Made by a program: the position numbers and the translations under genes
Source: Nostoc sp. CHAB 5715
GTDB taxonomy: Bacteria; Cyanobacteriota; Cyanobacteriia; Cyanobacteriales; Nostocaceae
Length of the DNA: 6,092 nt
Direction of reading: 5' to 3'
Assembly (NCBI RefSeq): GCF_020829685.1
Contig: NZ_JAIVFR010000426.1
Coordinates: forward strand, 1 to 6,092
In this document: piece after piece, positions 1-4,505 of the stretch
Numbering within the stretch: position 1 is the stretch's first letter
Layout: every line of letters begins with the position of its first letter
Notes under the pieces: generated by a model
Told to the model about the DNA's origin: nothing
The model's database searches: none
What the model saw: only the letters and a program-made list of their open reading frames with translations

Positions 1-30
1 GCTAACAGCTAACCGCTAACAGCTAACAGC
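1..30. repeat. Heptameric tandem repeat, STRR-like (array 1)
   Basis: Four consecutive heptamers GCTAACA / GCTAACC / GCTAACA / GCTAACA plus a trailing GC. The array probably continues to the left of the window. Heptanucleotide tandem arrays of this type (STRR sequences) are known from heterocystous cyanobacteria. Between this array and the next (31-89) I see only short inverted repeats, such as CGCCC/GGGCG at 61-75, and no coding sequence. Confidence 0.8.
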
Positions 31-89
31 GGGGTATTAACCTCCCCAAGATTAATTTTTCGCCCACGAGGGGCGAGGCATGTACCGGG

Positions 90-118
90 TTAATAGCTAA
101 TAGCTAATAGCTAACAGC
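90..118. repeat. Heptameric tandem repeat, STRR-like (array 2)
   Basis: Units are TTAATA, GCTAATA, GCTAATA, GCTAACA and then GC, the same heptamer family as at 1-30 with a C-to-T variant. Read on the minus strand, the array supplies the last residues (AVSY) and the TAG stop of the truncated vapC next to it. The repeat therefore expanded into, or recombined into, the gene. Confidence 0.8.
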
Positions 119-412
119 TTTGTCAAATGGATCGCCATGATGTAGCGGGAGATTCCGAACTTGAACTGTATCGTTAAAAGATATCGGAAGTATGAGTATA
201 TCTGAAGCGTCGATCGCAGAACCTATCGTTTCATAGCTCCGTTGAAGCGATAATTTCCCAAGGTTCAACTTGATGGCAATTTCCCAAAGACTAGCGATGC
301 TGAGATAAACGATATCTGCGGTATCGATCATCATCCTCAAGTTATCTGGAAGGCTGGAGTCATTTTCAGTTAGCCAGATAAAGGCATGAGTATCTAAAAG
401 GAAACCACTCAT
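104..412 (-). pseudogene. vapC: VapC-family PIN-domain toxin, C-terminally truncated
   Basis: This encodes 102 residues of a type II toxin of the VapC family, PIN-domain ribonucleases that cleave RNA in the cytoplasm and are held inactive by a cognate antitoxin. Visible PIN features are the N-terminal LLDTHAFIW with catalytic Asp7, Glu44 in SLWEIAIKLNLGKL, and Asp94/Asp97 in HHGDPFD. Family members usually run about 125-130 residues, with a final strand carrying a further acidic residue. Here the reading frame enters the heptamer repeat directly after DPFDK and ends AVSY-stop, so roughly 25-30 residues are lost. The start codon overlaps the antitoxin stop by four bases (ATGA), the usual translationally coupled TA arrangement. 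The family call is firm. Loss of activity is inferred from the missing C-terminal piece, and a residual fold cannot be excluded. Confidence 0.85.
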
Positions 413-639
413 TCCATATATTCCTTAAAAACTTCCAGAGGTTCATCAAAGTCATCAGGCAAAGGTAAAACAAAAGTTCCTTTTAAGATGCCAGAACGAC
501 GCTTTTTTTGTAGTAAACTTTCCTGGGAAACAGCTTTTGAATAATTCTCCACTAAATATTTTGCATAATGCAAGAGTTCTTGTTTAAGTGACTCTGGCAT
601 TTGATCTAGTGTTTGTAAAATTTCTGCATCAATAGCCAT
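409..639 (-). CDS. DUF2281-type antitoxin (VapB-like) of a VapBC module
   Basis: A 76-residue protein starting MAIDAEILQTLDQMPESL. Its helical N-terminal half (PESLKQELLHYAKYLVENY) and C-terminal GILKGTFVLPLPDDFDEPL..FKEYME are typical of DUF2281 proteins, which in cyanobacteria sit directly upstream of VapC PIN toxins. The C-terminal segment is the likely toxin-binding part. An upstream in-frame start at 681 would add 14 residues. I prefer 639 because AGGAGA (minus strand, 644-649) lies four bases before this ATG and the protein then begins in the family-typical way. It is the first gene of the operon and overlaps vapC by four bases. The antitoxin looks intact although its toxin is truncated, as expected when a toxin decays first. 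Confidence 0.85.
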   Translation of the reverse strand: MAIDAEILQTLDQMPESLKQELLHYAKYLVENYSKAVSQESLLQKKRRSGILKGTFVLPLPDDFDEPLEVFKEYME

Positions 640-643
640 GATT

Positions 644-649
644 TCTCCT
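644..649 (-). promoter_or_regulatory. Ribosome binding site deciding the antitoxin start
   Basis: The minus strand reads AGGAGA followed by four bases and ATG (637-639). This strong Shine-Dalgarno sequence supports the shorter start. Further upstream, TATAAA (696-701) could be a -10 box but has no convincing -35 partner. A small inverted repeat AATTG-5-CAATT (669-683) could be an operator; both are weak. Confidence 0.65.
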
Positions 650-797
650 GAGAGGTTCTCCTGCTTGTAATTGTCTGGCAATTTCTGGAAGGGATTTTAT
701 ACTACATTAATCTTTATAATTGTGAGCGATGTTTGACGACAAGCCACTCCGTGTCTACGCCTTTACTAAACTAACTCTCAGGCTGAAGGCTAATGTT

Positions 798-977
798 TTA
801 ACATGCTTCTTGCGCTGTTTTGCGGGCAAGCAGCCGATCGCGCAAGCCTTGTGGGCAAATCTCGCTTGATTCATTGCCCGAATCTCCTGTGATTGCTGCT
901 GTCGCTGTTGCAAGTAGGCTTCTACTTCTGGCTGGTGATTGAGGTAGAAGGCGATCGTGGCGTAAACTTCAAAATTG
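798..977 (-). pseudogene. DUF433-family remnant, 5'-truncated and frameshifted
   Basis: On the minus strand, in a frame different from the overlapping GYF gene, the sequence reads FEVYATIAFYLNHQPEVEAY then LQQRQQQSQEIRAMNQARF. This is the C-terminal half of a DUF433-type protein (antitoxin-like, often beside DUF5615/PIN-like toxins). After ARF the reading switches frame (a one-base deletion near 855) to PQGLRDRLLARKTAQEAC and TAA at 798-800, again matching the family end. The N-terminal half is missing and is replaced by the GYF gene's proline-rich tail. The piece cannot make a normal protein. The family call rests on recognised sequence pattern, not on a search. Confidence 0.6.
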
Positions 978-1203
978 ATGCTAACTGTTGAGGAATTGGA
1001 GGAGGGTTGTCAACTGGAATTGGAGGTGGAATATCCTCTGGAAGCAAATCCTTAAGTTCGGTCTCACTGACAACCAGCCAATCATTCATTCCCCGTTTCC
1101 AAACCAGAGTTGTCGGAGTAATAGTTTGCTGGGCAATGAGAGACTGTATTTCTTCTAAGCTAACTGGCCCTTTCCGAAGACCGTTTTCTACAAAGTACCA
1201 CAT
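922..1203 (-). CDS. GYF_2/DUF4339-domain protein, probably C-terminally truncated
   Basis: Starting at ATG 1203, the 93-residue product opens with a GYF_2 (DUF4339) domain at about residues 1-50: MWYFVENGLRKGPVS, then TLVWKRGMNDW with the conserved aromatic residues and Gly-Pro. Such domains are small putative protein-protein interaction modules, often at the end of membrane proteins. After residue 50 comes a Pro-rich linker with PPPIP repeated twice. From about residue 72 the frame runs into the DUF433 remnant and ends in unrelated sequence (LKFTPRSPSTSITSQK). The original C-terminal part, often a membrane segment in this family, is therefore missing. The frame is open up to 1320, but that extension lies in the uvrB-tail-like repeat and is not expected in the protein. 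It sits 79 bases downstream of the Uma2 gene on the same strand. Function unknown. Confidence 0.6.
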   Translation of the reverse strand: MWYFVENGLRKGPVSLEEIQSLIAQQTITPTTLVWKRGMNDWLVVSETELKDLLPEDIPPPIPVDNPPPIPQQLASILKFTPRSPSTSITSQK

Positions 1204-1235
1204 AGAATTTCTTTTTCTACAGGGTTGACTGAAAC

Positions 1236-1282
1236 TAATGTCCCAGCATTTTATCCCGCAAATGCTTTCTGGCGATCGCCTC
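1236..1282 (-). repeat. uvrB 3'-end-like repeat, copy A
   Basis: 47 bp matching copy B (1855-1901) at 42 of 47 positions, and containing a HIP1 octamer. In one minus-strand frame it encodes [19 protein letters not shown]. KHLRDKMLG is identical to the end of the UvrB encoded at 4914-5969. It begins immediately after the TAG stop of the Uma2 gene, in the same frame, and ends 32 bases before the GYF start codon. Confidence 0.7.
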
Positions 1283-1843
1283 CTAGACTTTTCCCAATAA
1301 TTCCCGAATTGCGATCGCACAATCAGGGAAAGCTAAAGGTGAAATTGTTACATCCTCTGCAAGTATGCTCTCACTGTGATATCCGTCTGGACTGGGGAGA
1401 CGATACATATACAACTTGCGCCCATTTACATCTAAAATCCAGTACTCAATAATGCCTGACTTAGCATAAGCCATCGCTTTTACTTCTCGATCATATTTGA
1501 GACTGGAATCAGCTATTTCAATCAGTAAAAACACTTCCGAAGCATGGGGATGGTGATCCTCATAATCTAATGGATTCAGCTTCACTACTGAAATATCTGG
1601 CTCTGGTTCCGAGTAATCGTCAAGTTGCACTGGTGACTGGATTCTTAATAAAACTTTGTCACCCAAACGTTGACGTAATAACCTTTCTGTGCGGGTAATT
1701 GCTGATTCGTGAGCAGTACCTTTTGCTGACATTCTGATAATTTGTCCCGCGATTAATTCTAAGCGTTCTTCAGGATGAAAAATTCCCGTTTCCGCCATTT
1801 TGTGATATTCTTGAACACTAATTAGGCGAATATTGGTCAGCAT
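1283..1843 (-). CDS. Uma2-family (DUF820) PD-(D/E)XK nuclease-like protein
   Basis: A 186-residue protein, about the usual length of Uma2 proteins, which are greatly expanded in cyanobacteria and whose role is unknown although the fold is restriction-endonuclease-like. Motifs in order: EERLELIAGQIIRMS (Glu29, residues 26-39), EPEPDISVV with Asp83, VFLLIEIADSSLKYDREVKAMAYAKSGIIEYWILD with Glu109 and Lys122 or Lys128, and YRLPSPDGYHSE near the end. The nuclease triad looks complete. The start is placed at ATG 1843, giving the family-typical MLTNIRLISVQEYHKMAETG. The frame extends to 1906 only through the uvrB-tail-like repeat B. No strong ribosome binding site is seen. A second, broken copy of the same gene family is at 3928-4176. 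Confidence 0.88.
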   Translation of the reverse strand: MLTNIRLISVQEYHKMAETGIFHPEERLELIAGQIIRMSAKGTAHESAITRTERLLRQRLGDKVLLRIQSPVQLDDYSEPEPDISVVKLNPLDYEDHHPHASEVFLLIEIADSSLKYDREVKAMAYAKSGIIEYWILDVNGRKLYMYRLPSPDGYHSESILAEDVTISPLAFPDCAIAIRELLGKV

Positions 1844-1854
1844 AAGATTCACGT

Positions 1855-1901
1855 TAATGTCCCAATATTTTATCTTGCAGATGCTTTCTGGCGATCGCCT
1901 C
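1855..1901 (-). repeat. uvrB 3'-end-like repeat, copy B
   Basis: Near-duplicate of copy A (5 differences in 47 bp) with a HIP1 octamer. A minus-strand frame gives EAIARKHLQDKILGH-stop, similar to the UvrB C-terminus. It ends 11 bases before the Uma2 start codon, so both copies lie just upstream of a gene in the same orientation. Confidence 0.7.
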
Positions 1902-1921
1902 GGCAAGTCATTAACGGCTCA

Positions 1922-1942
1922 AATCATCGGCAAAAGATGATT
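1922..1942. other. Perfect inverted repeat (7-bp stem, 7-base loop)
   Basis: AATCATC-GGCAAAA-GATGATT, in the gap between the attC-like site and the Uma2 gene. There is no T-run on either side, so it is not a clear rho-independent terminator. The rest of 1907-2021 shows nothing recognisable. Confidence 0.35.
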
Positions 1943-2021
1943 AACTTGATCTCTCGGACATTTTGACACCGAATGCCGACAAATAGCCTTGCTGTACTGT
2001 CTCTACAAGCAACATAGAGCC

Positions 2022-2107
2022 ACATAACGGTGAAGTTGAGCCGACGCAGACAAACTCTAATTCTCACAGATCGCTTTTAGGCAGTCGGCTCCAACGCATT
2101 GTTAGAC
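2022..2107 (-). other. attC-like integron cassette recombination site
   Basis: Read on the minus strand, the site starts with GTCTAAC (2101-2107), a perfect RYYYAAC R'' box. Five bases later comes GTTGGAGCCGAC (2084-2095, L''), then a loop of about 38 bases, GTCGGCTCAAC (2035-2045, L'), six bases, and GTTATGT (2022-2028, R' box, one mismatch to GTTRRRY). L'' and L' pair over 11 bp with one unpaired extra G in L''. That unpaired base in L'' is the hallmark of attC sites, which are recognised as folded single strands by integron integrase. The 86-bp length is within the attC range, and the wording resembles the attC of aadA cassettes (CTAACAATTCATTCAAGCCGAC). It lies at the 3' end of the 2064-2736 toxin-antitoxin pair in the correct orientation. 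No integrase gene is in the window. Confidence 0.7.
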
Positions 2108-2258
2108 CGCGTTTTGGCGACAAGCTTACTACCTCTCTTCCACTTTCTGCTTGCTTCTTCTGCCAATCTGCAAACATTGCATCCAAGTTGTAGTTAAAGG
2201 ACTTAGTATGTTCTTCACGAATTTTATGAATTTCATCTAGAATTTCATCTTGCAACAC
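2064..2258 (-). CDS. Small antitoxin-like partner of the downstream-coupled VapC
   Basis: A 64-residue protein with a GTG start (MLQDEILDEIHKIREEHTKSFNYNLDAMFADW, then SGREVVSLSPKR). It belongs to a short, charged helical family that I recognise as common beside VapC toxins in cyanobacteria. A role as antitoxin is inferred from size and position. AGGAG (2267-2271) lies eight bases before the GTG. The last 13 residues (LTMRWSRLPKSDL) are translated from the attC-like site, so the natural family C-terminus was probably at or near PKR. It overlaps the frameshifted end of vapC by 14 bases. With the vapC frame restored, the two genes would be three bases apart. The order toxin-then-antitoxin is the reverse of the usual VapBC order. 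Confidence 0.6.
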   Translation of the reverse strand: MLQDEILDEIHKIREEHTKSFNYNLDAMFADWQKKQAESGREVVSLSPKRGLTMRWSRLPKSDL

Positions 2259-2736
2259 GGCTCAATCTCCTAATAGTTCGTAGGGAGTGCAAATTATCGG
2301 TAACTGATATCCTTTCATCAAGGCTAATCTCTGCAAGTTTCCTTTGAATTTGAGCATTTGCAATATGCTTACAGTTCCACGTTAGCAGGTAATCCAACCC
2401 ATGAACTGTTGCTGCTGCAATATGAACCGCATCATCTGAAGCTTTCGGCGGGAGATTGCTTCGTGTGAGGAACTGCGCTGACAAGTTTCTCACATCCGGA
2501 TTGAGTTCCACCAACGCCAAACCGTTGAGGACTTCCAAGCGTTGAGCCGCAATTTCAATGTCTCCCTGTGCAACTTCATCCAGAACAACTTGTGAAACAT
2601 AGAGAGTGAATGCACTTCGGCGAGATTCCCACCACTCTTTTGTGACTTCTATGTTCGCTGCCAAGATCAGGTTTCTGGTTGATCTTGCTGTGAGGTAGCC
2701 TAGTATACTGGTTTCAATGTAGACGGTTTCACTCAT
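2245..2736 (-). pseudogene. vapC: VapC-family PIN-domain toxin with frameshifted C-terminus
   Basis: A 163-residue reading of a cyanobacterial VapC-type PIN protein: MSETVYIETSILGYLTAR (Glu8 in place of the usual Asp), YVSQVVLDEVAQGD (Glu54), KASDDAVHIAAATVHGLDYLLTWNCKHIAN (Asp101/Asp102, Asn121). The PIN core is complete. After ISLD (about residue 140) the frame gives an unrelated tail, ERISVTDNLHSL and onward. One base over, the same DNA reads KGYQLPIICTPYELLGD-stop (TGA at 2262-2264), the expected family ending. An extra base near 2315-2318 explains this. The toxin may still fold because only about 20 terminal residues change, but it is annotated as broken. A sequencing error is possible. 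It precedes the small antitoxin-like gene in one transcription unit. Confidence 0.8.
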
Positions 2737-2861
2737 ATGGAAGGGCTTTCTAGCCTCCGCATTTTAACCTGAATCACCGCCCGTTCTCTTCAAGGATATA
2801 GTTACGCTGCGATCGCACTTCTCATGGTGGAAGTAGTTAAGATTGTAAGTGGAAAAAGACG

Positions 2862-2885
2862 TTGGGTTTCCTTGGGTCAACCCAA
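2862..2885. repeat. Intergenic palindromic repeat TTGGGTT...AACCCAA
   Basis: Seven-bp perfect arms around ten bases (TTGGGTT at 2862-2868, AACCCAA at 2879-2885). I recognise sequences of the type GTTGGGTTTC...CAACCCAA as common interspersed palindromes of filamentous cyanobacterial intergenic DNA. It adjoins the stop of the PIN-like remnant. HIP1-containing GCGATCGCACTTC occurs on both sides (2809 and 2898). The remaining part of 2737-2861 shows no gene. Confidence 0.6.
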
Positions 2886-2886
2886 T

Positions 2887-3090
2887 CTACAAGATCAGCG
2901 ATCGCACTTCACGTATGACTTGTTCGAGCGAATCTTTCCCTTTCATGCTGCGATTAGCTGTAAGCAAAATCATCTGATTTTCCTGAGCTAATCGCCAAAC
3001 AACCCTGTCATCACTGTTGATCGATAAATCCATTTCTGCAAATGTGATAAGCTGACTTTTACCCTGAACATCAATTAGGAAAGTTAGGAA
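2887..3090 (-). pseudogene. Remnant of a PIN-like/DUF5615-type hypothetical protein
   Basis: An open minus-strand frame without a credible start codon reads FLIDVQGKSQLITFAEMDLS, then INSDDRVVWRLAQENQMILL, TANRSMKGKDSLEQVIRE, and ends VRSLIL-stop at the HIP1/palindrome junction. The blocks DDRVVWRLAQ, MILLTANR and DSLEQ-IRE belong to a cyanobacterial family that normally continues with ENT-SLPV and about 40 more residues and has a longer N-terminus. The piece is thus truncated at the C-terminus and probably compressed near the N-terminus. It lies head-on against the RTX gene, whose ribosome binding site overlaps its 5' edge. The general family call is moderately sure; a toxin-like role is only inferred. 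Confidence 0.55.
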
Positions 3091-3099
3091 AAAACAAAA

Positions 3100-3741
3100 A
3101 TGGCAACTATCTACGGCACCACAGGTTCTGACACAAGAAATGGAACTTCGGGAAATGACATATTATATGGATGGGCTAGGGGTGGCAATGCTAATAGCCC
3201 GTCTGGTAATGACACCCTGAATGGCAGCTTTGGTGACGATATCTTAAATGGTGGTACTGGTAATGACAGCCTTTCCGGTGGCGCTGGCAATGATAGCCTG
3301 ATTGGCAATAATGGCAACGACGTGCTGATTGGCGGCACCCGTAATGACACCTTAGAAGGTGGGGCGGGTGCTGACAGCCTTTTGGGTGGCGCTGGGAATG
3401 ATAGCCTGATTGGCAATGATGGCAATGACGTGTTACAAGGTAATGTCAGTGATGACGCCCTAGTTGGAGGCTTGGGCAGGGACATACTTACAGGCGGAGA
3501 CGGTGCCGATAGATTTTACTTTAATTCCCCAGATGAAGGAATTGATACCATCACTGACTTCGATTACGTCTTTGATGGGGATAAGATTTGGATTTCCGCC
3601 GAAGGTTTCGGAATAGATATAGACGCTCTCGATGCGATTACGTTCAACTTCATTACAGGCGCACTGTTCGTTGAAGACACTCAGATTGCGACAGTTTCCA
3701 CTAGTTTCTTCGTTTCCAATAGTACCATCACCATTTTCTAG
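3100..3741 (+). CDS. RTX (hemolysin-type) calcium-binding repeat protein, likely type I secreted
   Basis: A 213-residue, strongly acidic and glycine-rich protein. From about residue 15 to 142 there are roughly 13 nonapeptides of the GGxGxDxLx type (GTSGNDILY, GGTGNDSLS, GGAGNDSLI, GGAGADSLL, GGDGADRFY and others), which fold into a Ca2+-binding parallel beta-roll. From residue 143 the end is non-repetitive (FNSPDEGIDTITDF, GDKIWISAEGFG, TGALFVEDTQIATVST). This resembles the C-terminal region of cyanobacterial RTX proteins that carries the uncleaved signal for type I (ABC-HlyD-TolC) export. There is no N-terminal signal peptide and no catalytic domain, so it is a stand-alone RTX roll, perhaps an extracellular or surface Ca2+-binding protein. 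AGGAA (3086-3090) lies nine bases before the ATG. It is the only plus-strand gene. No transporter is nearby. Confidence 0.88.
   Translation: MATIYGTTGSDTRNGTSGNDILYGWARGGNANSPSGNDTLNGSFGDDILNGGTGNDSLSGGAGNDSLIGNNGNDVLIGGTRNDTLEGGAGADSLLGGAGNDSLIGNDGNDVLQGNVSDDALVGGLGRDILTGGDGADRFYFNSPDEGIDTITDFDYVFDGDKIWISAEGFGIDIDALDAITFNFITGALFVEDTQIATVSTSFFVSNSTITIF
3251..3432 (+). repeat. 108-bp-period internal duplication in the RTX gene
   Basis: The segment starting at 3277 (GGTGGCGCTGGCAATGATAG and onward) recurs from 3385 with about four changes in 48 bp. The offset is exactly 108 bp, which is 36 codons or four nonapeptides, and the flanking upstream part also matches more loosely. It indicates recent growth of the beta-roll by duplication of a four-repeat unit. 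Confidence 0.7.
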
Positions 3742-3780
3742 AAACCGTGTGTTAAGTCAACCACAACCGAGAGATTGAAC

Positions 3781-3815
3781 ATGTTGAGGCAAACTTCGTC
3801 GGATTGCCCCAACAT
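3781..3815 (+). terminator. Stem-loop after the RTX gene (possible terminator)
   Basis: ATGTTGAGGCAA and TTGCCCCAACAT form a 12-bp stem with one mismatch around an 11-base loop, 39 bases beyond the RTX stop codon. No T-run follows, so factor-independent termination is uncertain. The rest of 3742-3927 contains no gene that I can recognise. Confidence 0.45.
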
Positions 3816-3927
3816 ACTGTGATGTACGCCTTCTATGTGTAACGACCTGCAATACTAATCACTCAAACCTGCAATCAATACATTTTCAAACCAGGATTAT
3901 TTGCAACTATAGCAGTAGCCAGATAGA

Positions 3928-4176
3928 TTAGGACGCTAAACGCAAGACATCCTCTGCAAGTATGCTCTCACTGTGATATCCGTCTGGACTGGGGAGACGA
4001 TACATATACAATTTGCGTCCGTTGACATCTAAAATCCAGTACTTACAGCGCTTTTCAAGTAATTGAACCACACCATTCCTATCTCCCTCATCTCCCTCAT
4101 CTCCCTCATCTTGTGGTCTAAATACCTGAAAACTGCTGTAAGAATACCTGACTTAGAGTATGCGATCGCTATTGAT
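3928..4176 (-). pseudogene. Uma2 (DUF820) gene fragment, interrupted by a MITE-like element
   Basis: Positions 3948-4043 match 1351-1446 of the intact Uma2 gene at 92 of 96 bases (codons for EYWILDVNG to LAEDV, residues 133-165). Positions 4143-4172 match 1451-1480 more weakly (residues 122-131, MAYAKSGI). Between them sits the 101-bp inverted-repeat element 4042-4142. On the 3' side the frame continues as EDVLRLAS-stop (TAA at 3928-3930) instead of the intact ending. Everything before residue 122, including the catalytic core, is absent, so this is a remnant of a close paralogue. Confidence 0.85.
4042..4142. mobile_element. MITE-like element, 101 bp with 31-bp imperfect terminal inverted repeats
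   Basis: The left end CTTACAGCGCTTTTCAAGTA (arm 4042-4072) and the right arm (4112-4142, inverted CTTACAGCAGTTTTCAGGTA) match at 25 of 31 bases. Both start CTTACAGC and reach ACCACA. The 39-base centre holds three exact copies of ATCTCCCTC (4081-4107). It interrupts Uma2 homology, which resumes directly to the right. There is no coding capacity, so it would be non-autonomous and depend on a transposase elsewhere. A target duplication is not clear, and about four bases of the target appear to be lost. Confidence 0.75.
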
Positions 4177-4177
4177 A

Positions 4178-4202
4178 CGTTCAGTGCAGCGACTTGTTAG
4201 AC
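4178..4202 (-). other. Half attC-like site (R'' and L'' arm only)
   Basis: The minus strand reads GTCTAAC (4196-4202, perfect RYYYAAC) followed by AAGTCGCTGCACTGAACG, the layout of an attC left arm. The matching L'/R' half is not found downstream, where Uma2 remnant sequence begins. The TAA stop of the DUF2442 gene lies inside GTCTAAC, as often seen at the ends of integron cassette genes. The call rests on one box and on position, so it is weaker than that for 2022-2107. Confidence 0.4.
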
Positions 4203-4505
4203 TCCTGCTATCCGATTACTTAACCACCTCTGAAAGGATTTTTGACTTTCTCCTGATGGTTGTCCAACAATCAGATTCTTGATGCTAACGTCTTCGTCAA
4301 GCTGATCCCAGTGGATTCCATTACCGCCACCGATGAAGCGCCAGTTGTTGCGTTCTTCGACTGAGCCATGTAATAGGCGAGGATACCATGCTAATGGAAC
4401 AGATATAGTGCGCCCATCGGATAAATCAGCAGAAAGCGTGTCATCTGTAATTGCCACTTGCTGAATCGTGGGTATTTCAGGCAGTTCAATCGTTAAAGAA
4501 GTCAT
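4197..4505 (-). CDS. DUF2442 protein (partner of DUF4160)
   Basis: A 102-residue protein: VAITDDTLSADLSDGRTISVPLAWYPRLL is the recognisable DUF2442 core (residues 17-45), followed by NNWRFIGGGNGIHWDQLDEDVSIKNLIVG (53-81) and a short basic helical tail ending NRIAGV. DUF2442 proteins commonly follow a DUF4160 gene, and the pair is often discussed as toxin-antitoxin-like, though I know of no settled biochemical role. The start at ATG 4505 overlaps the upstream DUF4160 gene by 20 bases, implying coupled translation. The gene looks intact. Its stop codon falls within a GTCTAAC box (see the half attC-like site), so it may have arrived as a cassette. Confidence 0.85.
   Translation of the reverse strand: MTSLTIELPEIPTIQQVAITDDTLSADLSDGRTISVPLAWYPRLLHGSVEERNNWRFIGGGNGIHWDQLDEDVSIKNLIVGQPSGESQKSFQRWLSNRIAGV

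Noticed and set aside
1..118. Heptamer arrays considered as plasmid iterons or an origin
   Set aside because: Seven-base period, no rep gene or DnaA boxes nearby, and the heptamer type fits known cyanobacterial STRR repeats.
1007..1452. Two plus-strand frames opposite the GYF and Uma2 genes
   Set aside because: No family resemblance and no ribosome binding sites; they are antisense to recognisable domains.
2740..2886. tRNA or small RNA gene between vapC and the PIN-like remnant
   Set aside because: No cloverleaf or T-loop pattern; only HIP1 sites and a short palindrome are present.
3111..3485. Long minus-strand open frame of 124 codons opposite the RTX gene
   Set aside because: It is a mirror of the GGxGxDxLx codon pattern (Pro/Leu/Ser-rich) and has no independent features.
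4081..4107. ATCTCCCTC x3 considered as the start of a CRISPR-like array
   Set aside because: The copies are directly adjacent with no spacers and lie inside the MITE-like element.
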